Source of the DNA: Prostheceraeus crozeri | Lineage: Eukaryota > Platyhelminthes > Polycladida > Euryleptidae | Assembly: GCA_907163375.1 (NCBI GenBank) | Contig: CAJQUW010001446.1 | Span: 248,001 to 312,000 of the forward strand | Reading direction: 5' to 3' | Length of the DNA: 64,000 nucleotides | Part shown: positions 26,401-35,729 of the stretch, in pieces | Position numbering within the stretch: the first letter of the stretch is position 1 | Layout: the number at the start of each line of letters is the position of its first letter | Translations under genes and position numbers: made by a program | Notes under the pieces: generated by a model | What the model was told of the DNA's origin: nothing | The model's database searches: none | Seen by the model: the letters and a program-made list of their open reading frames with translations, nothing else

Positions 26401-28018
26401 TAAAAGTCACAACAACATGTAGAGCACATGTCTTTCTAATTTTAGTTTATAAATGCTAAACTATATAGACCCCTAGATGATATTTGTATTCTGAAACAAG
26501 AAAAATAGCTAAATTTCATGATTTCCGCTTCTATGGTCACATTACTGCATTATTTTATTTCTAGATCACGTTGATGGCTGCTCTTGTTTCGTGTGACATG
26601 TGTGTATGCCTATGAAGCTACCTGGAGTGTGTAGCCTACAGAGGCCTATATTCATTTATTTAAGACACAACACTCTGTGCAGTTGCATTGCGATATTTCC
26701 CAACAATACCCTGATGTGATGACTCTCACATCTTCAAAAGTCTAAACGGAAAACAATATTCATGCCTGATCCATGCCTGCGTTTCTGTTCGCAATATCAA
26801 GCCAACGAGAGAAAGATCAATTTAATTCCATCGAAGCAAAAGAAATAAAGTTAAATGTAGTTAGCAATTAACAATCCGTAGTCAAAGTGAATCTCTGGAC
26901 ATCATGAAAGTCTACAATAACCAATTATTCAGCTTTATCAACGTAAATCTAGATTTTGTTGATATTTGAGCTCAGTTATAAGGGCTTTGAGTGCAATTAC
27001 TTTAAATCCATCCAATCCTGTAAAACGATGGCAGCGAACATTCTATGAAGAATCATTATTAAAAGAAGCACTCTTTTTCGTTAAAATGTACCTATACATG
27101 CATGTATGCATGTACCTGTCTAAAGTAATTCCTATTCCAATTCCTACCGATACAATAGCATAAAAATGTAATTGAGATGGCACCACGCATATAGCACATG
27201 TGTTCAAATAAATTGATGAGAAAAGCAAAAATTGTGGCTTGTATGACATATTAAAATTAAGATGTATTGAGAAAAAGAGCAGCTTGAAATGGAAAAGGTC
27301 AGATTTAAAACCGCAGTAGCTATTCCTAGAAAGATTGCTTAAGATACCTAAAAGATTGCTTCTACACTTCCATTCCTTTTCAGTGCAGAATGCAAGTCTT
27401 ATCAATGACAAGATTGATTTAAAATATTTAGACATGGTTTACCTCTTTGAATGGTGAGCAATGTGACAAAAATATTTTGTTTACATAACTAACTCCGTCT
27501 CGCTGAATTAGTGAATTTAATTTGAAATGCCCTTTCATGAAGCTCACGAGTAAATAGATTATAATTTACTAATTGGTTTCTGTCATAATGTAAATTACTT
27601 TGAAGTACAACGGATGGTACATGTATGTACTAAAGCAATAGTGTTTGCAAGTGACATCAAGCTTTGCGTCTCCTGTTAAAACTTGTGTAAGGTTATGCGC
27701 ATATATGAAAACATTTATCAGTCATACCCTGGCTCTGCTTTTTTCATACTTCTTACATGTATCTATACTTTATCTCTTGTACTTTATCTTACTTTTATCC
27801 ACTGATTTACTGATTTCTTATATACTTTTGTAATCAAAAGATAACTGCGATATTTTACACAATATGGAGCAAATATTAAGAACATGGAACATTTACAATA
27901 TTTTCATTTTTCATACTTCCATGTATGTCTGCATCAATTCATTTTTTATCAAACTCGCTTACCTTGATTAATGCTGAAATGTGACAAAATGATTAAAAAT
28001 GACATTGATAACTTTAAG

Positions 28019-28028
28019 ATAAGGATAT
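28019..28028 (-). promoter_or_regulatory. U12-type AT-AC 5' splice site of Cav2 intron 1
   Basis: Immediately after the exon 1 tail GAATGGGG the minus strand reads ATATCCTTAT, the minor-class donor consensus ATATCCTT. No GT donor lies at this codon. Minor introns at conserved positions in voltage-gated channel genes are established knowledge. Confidence 0.95.
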
Positions 28029-28261
28029 CCCCATTCAATGATGATCTTCGCGTATTTACGAATAATATTGTCTTCAGAGAAGATAAAGAGTGATTTATTC
28101 GACGATACGCCAAGACCTGGCACACTTAAGTGCAACGTCCGGCGTGCTAAACTCCTCATTGAGGCATTTTTACTGCCCCCTCCGATGCCTCCTGAGCTGG
28201 CAGGAACAGAGCGCTGGCCAGAGGGGCCGTCGATAGCCATTCGCGCCACCACGGACTCCAT
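28029..28261 (-). CDS. Cav2: Cav2 voltage-gated calcium channel alpha-1 subunit, exon 1 (N-terminus)
   Basis: This is the first coding exon. The start chosen is the first ATG after an in-frame stop upstream, giving MESVVARMAIDG, a glycine/serine-rich stretch, then ASMRSLARRTLHL and SLFIFSEDNIIRKYAKIIIE-W. The last block is the conserved cytoplasmic segment just before IS1 in Cav2 channels, and the basic MRSLARRT equals the AQRARTMALYNP-type region of vertebrate Cav2. The exon gives 77 codons and two bases of a glycine codon completed by exon 2. The N-terminus is shorter than in mammals. The gene runs off the left side of the window after exon 3. Confidence 0.93.
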
Positions 28262-29400
28262 CAGCTCGTCGTTTTTGCCTGAGATTCACTGAATTAATCA
28301 CGAACACCTGCAGCAGAAGTGCCTCACTGTCAAAGAGTTCAAGATGAGCTGTCAGTGTTACTAATGCTGCAGGTGTAATAGATGTAAGTTCTTCTTCTTG
28401 TCAGTAGAGGTCCCCCTTTGACTCAGGCCAACGCGACTGCTTCAGTCCGCGTCCACACATCCAAAGTGGCATAGCCATGATCGATGGATGAGAAAATGCA
28501 CGGAGAAAACACCTGCGAATCACAGTCCGCAAAATTGGCTGCCGCGGCGAAGTTTAAAGTCACACGCGAATGTGTGCATGTGTGCAGATGCACACCACCA
28601 CACTGCACAAATCCTTTGATCACTGGTGCGTTCGCTGTATGAGAGAGATGACGATGAAGGCAACTCGTGCCGTTAGATATATCCGAATGCTGAAATAGCA
28701 GATATGAATCGACGTTCAAAATAAATAATTGTTAGCGTCAATTGCTCGCTCACACTTCACTGAGAACCGCGCGACTGTTATACGGGTGCAAGAATCGACG
28801 ATAACACCGGCATAGACATCTACTTTTGATAGTAGTGCAGACCAATCAAGGCAAGGCTGGGGAGAGAGGGAAACAGAAATTGAGTGTAGAGACAAACGCA
28901 ACGACTTAGGAGCTAGGGAGAGAGAGAGAGAGTCGGATGGGAGAAACGAAAGAAGAGGAGGAGAGAGAAGAGACGTTGAGAACAGGGATCTGCAGCAGAT
29001 GAATCAGTCAGACTCCCAGACTTGAACACACGAGAAGTGTGCTCACCGCAGAGTGGATTGCCTAAATGTAATCATACAAACTACCAGCATGGTTGCATAC
29101 AGAGTTGTGAAGCGGTTATGCTGTTGACGAGCGTGGGGATACAGCGACTAGGAAACAATGGTTCAGTAACAGTAAAGAATAATGAAATATTCAAGCAGAT
29201 CGATAGTGACGTCAGACGAAGCGTAACTTGGCCAATTAACGGGCCAGTGAGCGATTTGGGAAGTCGTGTGGCAGATGCTAACAGCGATGAACGAGTGATT
29301 GACTTTGGTACAGCCAGACGAAGCCACGAACAACAGTATCTAGAGGATGCGAGAGAGAAGGCATGAACTGAGAGATGAAGACTTCTCCCTGACCTTGTCA
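28262..29400 (-). promoter_or_regulatory. CpG- and GA-rich 5' flank of Cav2 (probable 5' UTR and promoter)
   Basis: The region upstream of exon 1 is clearly richer in CpG than the surroundings and contains a GAGA/GGAGA tract at about 28910-28980 (CT-rich on the transcribed strand). Several overlapping open frames on both strands (for example 29022-29401) are the by-product of this composition. No TATA box was picked out. The position and composition support a promoter, but the transcription start cannot be placed. Confidence 0.5.
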
Positions 29401-30490
29401 AATATAAGCTGAAGTTCTAGTAAGACTGCCATGATATCTTGATGATGGAAGAGTGACTTGATATTCAGAAAATTACAAAGGTCATTTTAAGTTTTTTCAG
29501 TAGTAGACAGCATTGTCAATGCGAAGTCATAGTAAACAGAACTACCACATCGAATGCGCCTGAGATACGAAACATGAGCATCAAGTGAAACTAACACAAT
29601 ACACTAAATTATACTGCTCTGCTAAAAAGCAAAGTAGCAAAGCTTGGTTGCCGTGTAGGAAATATGCTGTAGGCCTATAATAACTTAGCGAATCCCCAAA
29701 TACACTGAATTCCTGCACGTGGACCACTGCAAGGGTTTTCAAAATCCCGACTTTTTCTGATCCCTGGATCCCATGATTAGCAAGCTTGATGCATTTACTA
29801 ATAGCATGTTTAGGCTAACGTAGGTTGAGCAATACTAGGCGTTGTTTCAAGTTCTTAGACGAGCATTTGAACGATACACTGTACAATACAACTTATGATA
29901 TCAGATGGACATGTGCCTAAATGTCCATGGCTTAATAGTAAGTTTTCTTTTCACATGCAGACATAAACTATACAATAAGTAGATCTGGCTATCGCACACA
30001 ATATACGCTTTCGCTTTAAAATCTGATATGTGATTTTCAAATCGAAATGTAAATACCCGCTACTTAGATACATGCATTAAAATTAATCCTAGTATAAGAT
30101 AAAAATGTATGAATAAGTAATGCACACCTAGAGTCTATATGTGGGAACTTTATGCTTAGTTCTTGCAGAGCGTTAACATTCACATTTCACGCATTGCATT
30201 GTATATACACGTATGTACAGTGCACACTCAGCGATGGAACCGGGTCACTGGGTGTGTTGGGTCACTATTTTGCGCCGGGTAACCGGTCATCCAAGACTCT
30301 CGAGGCCCAAATGCTTTACCTGAAAATTTTTAAATTTTAGTCGTGATATATGCTAATCGAGATCCATCGAACGAAATTCTAAATAAAAAATCATGAGATA
30401 TTTGAAAAAGTTGTTTATTTACCCACCTAATCGAAATTAGTCTGTATTTTTTCATGACCAAGAAATTGGCTATGAAACATTTTGCTCATC
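29401..30490. other. Intergenic, nothing recognised
   Basis: AT-rich sequence without coding, repeat or RNA features that I can support. Confidence 0.5.
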
Positions 30491-30620
30491 AGTAGTTAGT
30501 TAGCTGGCTTGCCGTGGGAGCGGGATTTCCCATGGGATGGAAATAGCAATTCCAGTTCTGGAAATTCCCACAAAAATGCGAGAAGCTCTAATAGTCTATT
30601 TTTGCTGTATCTGCTGGTCG
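30491..30620 (+). repeat. Repeat segment with an inverted counterpart at 33610-33742
   Basis: GGCTTGCCGTGGGAGCGGGA and the following GGAATT and ACAAAAATGCGA words have diverged reverse-complement matches at 33742-33610 (GGCTTGCCGGGGACGAGATT and CTCAAAATTTGCGA). The pair brackets the LINE and mariner-like element. They may be ends of one larger element or two independent copies of a family. Confidence 0.45.
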
Positions 30621-30813
30621 ATTTCGTAGTTGTGATAATAATTATGAAGGATATGATGATGATACCAATGTAAATCGAATAATTAAATATTAATTGCATC
30701 CTCAAATGAAAAATGGAAGCAGACCTGAATAGCTGCTATTTCATCCAATATCAGGAATCATCATAAGCAGCCCTAGTTTACATCTCTCAACATCGACACA
30801 ACTCCCTATTAAA

Positions 30814-31303
30814 GATAGAATAGAATAGAATGCGCATATATTTTCAAATAAGAATCATTGAATACATTATGTTGCGGGATGCTGAGGTTGTCCAAAGAAA
30901 AGAAAAATAAACAATCAAGAAAAAGTATTACATACATGCATTTCGAGACATCGCGTAAATCTTTCAGTCAAAGCAGGTTGTTGAACAATAGACATGAATA
31001 TGGGAAGAAGGTTCGCAGTCTCCTCTCAGTATGACAATAAGGTACAATGAAATGAGTTTTCATCCTTGACCTAACAGGGATGGAATAACGCAAAGGATGG
31101 TCTTGATGTGTCTCGCATATCAACAAATACTCCAAAGATGCTTTCTTAAAACGAGATTCGATACTAGTGAAATCTTTACAAATGCATTTGCTACCACATA
31201 TTAAGCGATGAGCTCTGTTTTGAAAACGTTCAAGCGTCAACATGTGAGAATCACTGAGGCGACCGTAGACTGTAGAAGCGTACATAATCAGTGAAGTTAT
31301 CAA
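30814..31303 (-). mobile_element. LINE remnant: RT C-terminus and 3' tail
   Basis: The minus-strand frame 31303-30968 reads LIMYASTVYGRLSDSHMLTL and ERFQNRAHRLICGSKCICKD, then a conserved tail ending FPYSCLLFNNLL. This is the region after the RT palm in jockey/CR1-like LINEs (the 'Y...V(Y/W)G..S......LE..QNRA.R.I' signature). After the stop, about 150 bases of 3' sequence end in a short ATTCT-type repeat (30831-30814), a usual LINE tail. The catalytic RT part is missing, so the copy is 5'-truncated and dead. Confidence 0.75.
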
Positions 31304-32099
31304 AGAATGATACGCGATGCAGCCATGCCCGGCTGAATCTGAGAGTTGCTATCAGCAAGTTAGTGAAATTTCGACGGGCATTCATTAAACATCACTTTAA
31401 ATACACTATTGGTAAATCGCCTAAGTTAGTGTGCCAGTCTTCATTTCTAAAGAAAATACATAAATGTAGTGGAAAGACATTGTTTTAATCCATATTAAAG
31501 TGCTGCTGAAGCAGAGGAGGCATTAATGTTTTAAAATAAATTGAGAAATTAAGATAATGCATGCTTAGCGCTTGTAAGTAATATACTTGTGATTATGCTT
31601 GTAAAATGACGTTAACTTCTCATCTTGATTATTAATCAGATTGTGTGATAGAATGCAAAATGAAAACATCCCTTGATGAAAACATTGATTGAAATAACTG
31701 CATTTTATCCTCGCACATATATATGTTGTCTATTTTCAAACTCGGATAAATGTAGGCCTACTGCATTGACCAGCTTCAATGCGGGTTAAATATAGGCACT
31801 GGCATCGCATCGATTATGTTTTCGACTATTAACACCTTACTAGCCTGAGAACAGGTGCCCGCAAAAAGGCATATTGTGACTTCTGGAAGGTAGCTTTGAT
31901 ATAAGAAATGTTGGTATTTGAAAAGTTTATTGCATCTAGAGTAGTCTGATACCATGGATTGTAGACCTATTGGTATTTGTATAGCCCCGTGATTTAATTA
32001 TCTAATAACATGCCGGTACATGCTACCTAGAAGTTGTTAATTCCATGGAGGCATTAAGACTTGATTTAGGCCTATAATGCATGTACACGGTAGACTATA

Positions 32100-33514
32100 C
32101 AGGGTGGTTGGATAGTCGCTCCTTATTTATAGAAGCCTTAAAAACAAAGAAATATATGTACTAAGAAATCAAAGCAAATTTTATATTATTCCATGAATCA
32201 TGCCATTTTCTTCTTCAAAAAATTACAATTCAATGTGTGCACCATCTTTATGAATACACTGTCTAAGTCTTATCGATACCTGTTCCGTTGCTGATCATAA
32301 GAATTCAGGAGGAACATTTTCAATGACTTCACGGATCCTGTTCTCTAGCTCGTCAATGGTCCTCGGTGAAGTTTTGTAGACTTCCTCTTTGGCCCATCCC
32401 CACAAAAAGAAATCACATGGCGTGAAATCCGGACTTCGCGCTGGCCAATATGTTGGTCCACGTCGACCCATCCAACGCCCTGGGGTGGTCGTCGAGCCAA
32501 GTTCTCACTGTTAGTGCATAATGTGGAGGAGCACCGTCTTGCATAAAAATTAATTCGTTGGCTTCTTCCCATTCAGTAATTGTTGGCCAAATGAACTTCT
32601 CCAACATGTGCAAATATCGTTGACTATTCATTGTATCACGAATGATGTATGGCCCAAGAATCCTTGTTGAAGACAAGCCACACCAAACAGTTACTGTCGG
32701 CCTGTTCTGACATCTTTCCGTAATTTCCTTTGGATCACTGTCACGCCAATAGTGACAATGGTGCCTGTTGACAAAGCCACCCACACGAAACACGGCTTCA
32801 TCTGTCCAGAGAATCTTCGAACTCAGCTCAGGGCAATCTTCAAACCATGCCAGCATCGTTTCACAAAACTCCACCCGTCTGTCACAGTCTTCCGGAAACA
32901 GTTGCTGGACATAATAAGGCTTCCACGGGCGGTATCGTAAATCCTCATGAAGAACATTCAGGATAGTGTGACGGCATATCCTACTTTCAAGGGCAGCTTG
33001 CCTTGTTGACTTGGAAGGGCTCCTGTCAAACATCTGCCTCACCAGTTCCACATCCGCGTCTGACTTTGTCGAAGGTCTTCCAGATCTGGCGGAATCAAGA
33101 ACGCTGCCAGTTGTCATCAGTTTGCGGTAGCAGTTCTTAATTGTCTTAGGGTCAAGATTTGAATGTCTTCCATGTTGGGATCTCCACCATCGTTGAACTT
33201 GTACAACAGACTGCCAAACCTCGTATCTAGCGGCAATTCTTGCTCTGTCTTCAATGCTTAAAGTAGGCGACATTTCGTAAGCAAAATCAACAATGTTGTG
33301 ATCAAATTGCATGTAGTGAATCAATATAACGGATAACTTTCGCGGACAGAGGGGTGATCATTACTCACATTCTAATTGACTGAACAGTTTCATGATTTGT
33401 CATAAGAAATGGCAGGTCTCATGCAATCTTAAAATATGAAGTTTCAATCAAACGACCATATATTTCCGAAAATATAGCTAAGTAGAATCAGGGAGCAACT
33501 TTGCAACCACCCTG
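32100..33514 (-). mobile_element. Mariner-like element (DD41D type), 1.4 kb, nearly complete
   Basis: The ends are CAGGGTGGTTGGATAGTCGC and, inverted, CAGGGTGGTTGCAAAGTTGC, matching at 20 of the first 23 positions. TA lies on both sides (32098-32099 and 33515-33516), the canonical Tc1/mariner target duplication. A single transposase gene occupies most of the interior on the minus strand. One reading-frame shift disables it. The compact size, intact ends and one lesion suggest a fairly recent insertion. Confidence 0.92.
32345..33324 (-). pseudogene. Mariner-like transposase (one frameshift)
   Basis: The frame starts with a helix-turn-helix region (MSPTLSIEDRARIAARYEVW through GSVLDSARSGRPSTKSDADV). 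The DDE/D domain follows, with first aspartate in ILWTDEAVFRVGG and second in ELIFMQDGAPPHYA. Near 32480 the frame shifts, and the rest continues in another frame with WPARSPDFTPCDFFLWG, whose aspartate before FF would be the third catalytic residue. Spacing from the second to the third is about 40-41 residues, the DD41D arrangement, not the DD34D of classic mariner. The protein binds the terminal repeats and cuts and pastes the element. ATG choice is uncertain: 33324 or the internal MSPTLS. Confidence 0.88.
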
Positions 33515-33516
33515 TA

Positions 33517-34139
33517 CATACACTGTACATGTGGTATAGAATGTCCCTCAACGTAGCTGCTAACGGTTTCAATCGGCTTTGCTTATCAAAGAGATATTTG
33601 GCTAATGGGAGCTATTATGGGTTATAATCGCAAATTTTGAGAATTCCTGTGGTAATGGGATTCGCATCGGATTCCCATTGGAATCTGAGGGAATAGGAAT
33701 GGAACGAAGAAATCTCGTCCCCGGCAAGCCTGTTAGTTAATGTAGGTGGAGAGTATTGAGCATGCATGGCAATGGCGATAACTGCAGGTGCCAACTGTGA
33801 TATACGAGGGCATTATAACCGTTACATTGTAATGTAGAATCAGTATCCATGTGGAAATATTAATAAATGAGACATTTATCAGATTAGGAGGGAAATAATC
33901 ATTGCTAGGAGTTCAGCACACCATGAAAAACTTTTAACTTTGAAATTTATTGGGTAGACATTTGGATAGATTTTAGGGACCTGCGAATCGTCAAATTTTG
34001 AGTCGAATCGAATCATAGAAATATTACATAGGCCTAACGTGAAAATGTCCTGATTATGATAGATGAAATTATGTTGGAAAGAATCAGGAATGTTTTGATG
34101 TTAGACAATTATAATTAATGCTATGTACACAATGTTTCA
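33517..34139. other. Intergenic; inverted repeat segment only
   Basis: Holds the inverted counterpart of the 30.5 kb repeat (33610-33742). Nothing else recognised. Confidence 0.5.
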
Positions 34140-34330
34140 GTCAGCATCCATGATGCCGTGCTGAAGCCACGGAAGCCAGATCAGGAATGCGCCGAGGAAG
34201 GTACACTCCAAAAGAATAACTGTCAGATTTGAACCACAAGAGAAGAACTTGACAACCGGGCTGGAGTTCAGCATAATCGACCCAGCCACGCCTCACCGCT
34301 GCCCTGGTGCCCCCCCAAAAAAAGAGTGTG
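34140..34330. other. GC-rich patch bordered by a splice-acceptor-like sequence
   Basis: A GC-rich block starts right after TGTTTCAG (34133-34140), and GAAG-GTACAC lies about 60 bases inside. One plus-strand frame over the first 60 bases reads VSIHDAVLKPRKPDQE. It may be an orphan exon, a SINE-like repeat or a gene fragment. I could not identify it. Confidence 0.25.
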
Positions 34331-34689
34331 TGTTCGCGTTGACCTGAAGAAACTGATTCCTTTCCCAAATATTGATGATATGTGATTTTTCTCTTCAATA
34401 ACACTTACATAATGAACAATCTTGTTTTATAATTTCACAAATCGAATTTCTGATAGGATTTGAATGGGAACTGGGGATATATTCATCTCTGAAATAGCTA
34501 CCCATAAGTATTTCTAAGTTTAATATTTCTAAGATAAATATTTCAAATCACTTGTTTGAGACTTTGAAACAGCACCGAACATGCTAGAACAAATTTGAAA
34601 TGAATACTAATGTGTAATTGAAATGATAGTCAAATTGGATGAAAGTTTGAATAGATTTACAGTGTTTTTCAAATGCTTTTTTCACCTTA

Positions 34690-35060
34690 GGATGATATCA
34701 TACATATTGCATACATTACATCATTAGCTAGAGAATGAAAAGAGCTTTCAAATGGTATAACGTATGTACCCATTCGATGAAAAAAATCCCTGTTGTATGC
34801 AAGTGTATGCAGGAAGAAAAATTTATGATTTCAAATTTCTAAGTTTCTCAACTAAATTCTACCTATCTTTCAAAGGACTATAGCCGCTTCGGATGGTGTC
34901 ATACATGTTGCATACAATACACCATCGGAATCACAATGAAAAGAGCGTTCGAATGATTAATATATGTACCTATTCAATGAAAAAATCCTTGTTGCCTGCA
35001 AGTGTATGCAACTGGAAAAACTCTAAGTTTTTCTCAAAAATAACTAAGTTTTCAAGTTTT
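34690..35060. repeat. Two-copy diverged tandem duplication, about 200-bp period
   Basis: The sequence starting GGATGATATCATACATATTG at 34690 recurs at 34891 as GGATGGTGTCATACATGTTG. The parallel order of words continues (TGCATACA, AATGAAAAGAGC, ATGTACC, GATGAAAAAA/AATGAAAAAA, GCAAGTGTATGCA). Offset is 201 bases. Both units are moderately diverged, so the duplication is old. Confidence 0.85.
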
Positions 35061-35264
35061 TTAAAAATTTTCAAAGTTAGAGTTTGATCACTCGAAATGA
35101 CCATGATGTATAAACCTACACATGAACTTGACCTTGACCTTTGACCTTCATACACTTCATACACGGCGGGGGGCCTCGAAATTTTTCGGATTATAGGTGC
35201 GAAGCGCACTCGAAAATTTATTTACCCATGGGCTCCGGGTGCCATAGCTACTCTTTTTTCACAT

Positions 35265-35315
35265 ACCTATAACCTAACCCTAACTCTAGCCCTTACCTTG
35301 ACCCTAACCGTAGCT
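35265..35315. repeat. Degenerate telomere-like CCCTAA stretch
   Basis: Contains CCTAACCCTAACTCTAGCCC and then GACCCTAACCG. This is a short, decayed run of the metazoan telomere unit (TTAGGG on the other strand), as at interstitial telomere sites or repair scars. Confidence 0.5.
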
Positions 35316-35696
35316 GCTTTTAAATTTGGCGCGAAGCTTAAATTTCGATTTTTGCGCATTTTATGATGCAGTCTGGATTTACCTGCTTAAAACTTAGTGA
35401 CTTTTTCATTGATATTTGAATTTAGATGATAATTCAAATTGTATCATATCTTTAACTTAAGTAGATTTTTAAATGTTTAGAACTGCAGGGAATCCATCTT
35501 CATCACATGTTAATTGGTTTGACTTCGCGGTTGCATGTACCACTCTAGCATCAAAGACTTTGATGGCACTTTTCTATTTCATCATCAAAATATATCAACT
35601 GCTTAATTTTGCTTGAATTCAACAGTTTGTTTTTCTGTACCAATGTGATGTTATGATGTCATCTGGTCTTTGTTCATGGTTCCTTTGTTAGATTCA

Positions 35697-35705
35697 TATA
35701 TAAAG
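35697..35705 (+). promoter_or_regulatory. TATA box upstream of the spliced coiled-coil gene
   Basis: TATATAAAG lies about 30 bases upstream of a pyrimidine-rich initiator-like stretch (GTTCTTCACCC). A short first exon could follow and end at GAA-GTGAGT (near 35810). The same type of box stands before several genes of the adjoining Polinton. Confidence 0.55.
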
Positions 35706-35729
35706 AACCTGTAGAGCTCCGTTCTTCAC

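Larger units (their letters stand above)
13591..28028 (-). other. Cav2 intron 1 (about 14.4 kb, U12-type AT-AC)
   Basis: The intron runs from ATATCCTTAT (28028-28019) to AC (13592-13591) on the minus strand, so it begins AT and ends AC. It carries a Tc1-like fragment (about 16760-17350), a mariner-like remnant (about 20240-20640), a LINE C-terminal fragment (about 22080-22440) and a GA-rich microsatellite (23386-23416). Nothing gene-like was supported in the remaining AT-rich stretches 13.6-16.7, 17.4-20.2, 20.7-22.0 and 23.5-28.0 kb. Confidence 0.9.

Noticed and set aside
29022-29401. Overlapping 100-codon frames on both strands upstream of Cav2
   Set aside because: The CpG-rich, stop-poor composition of the promoter flank explains them, and neither shows a known domain.
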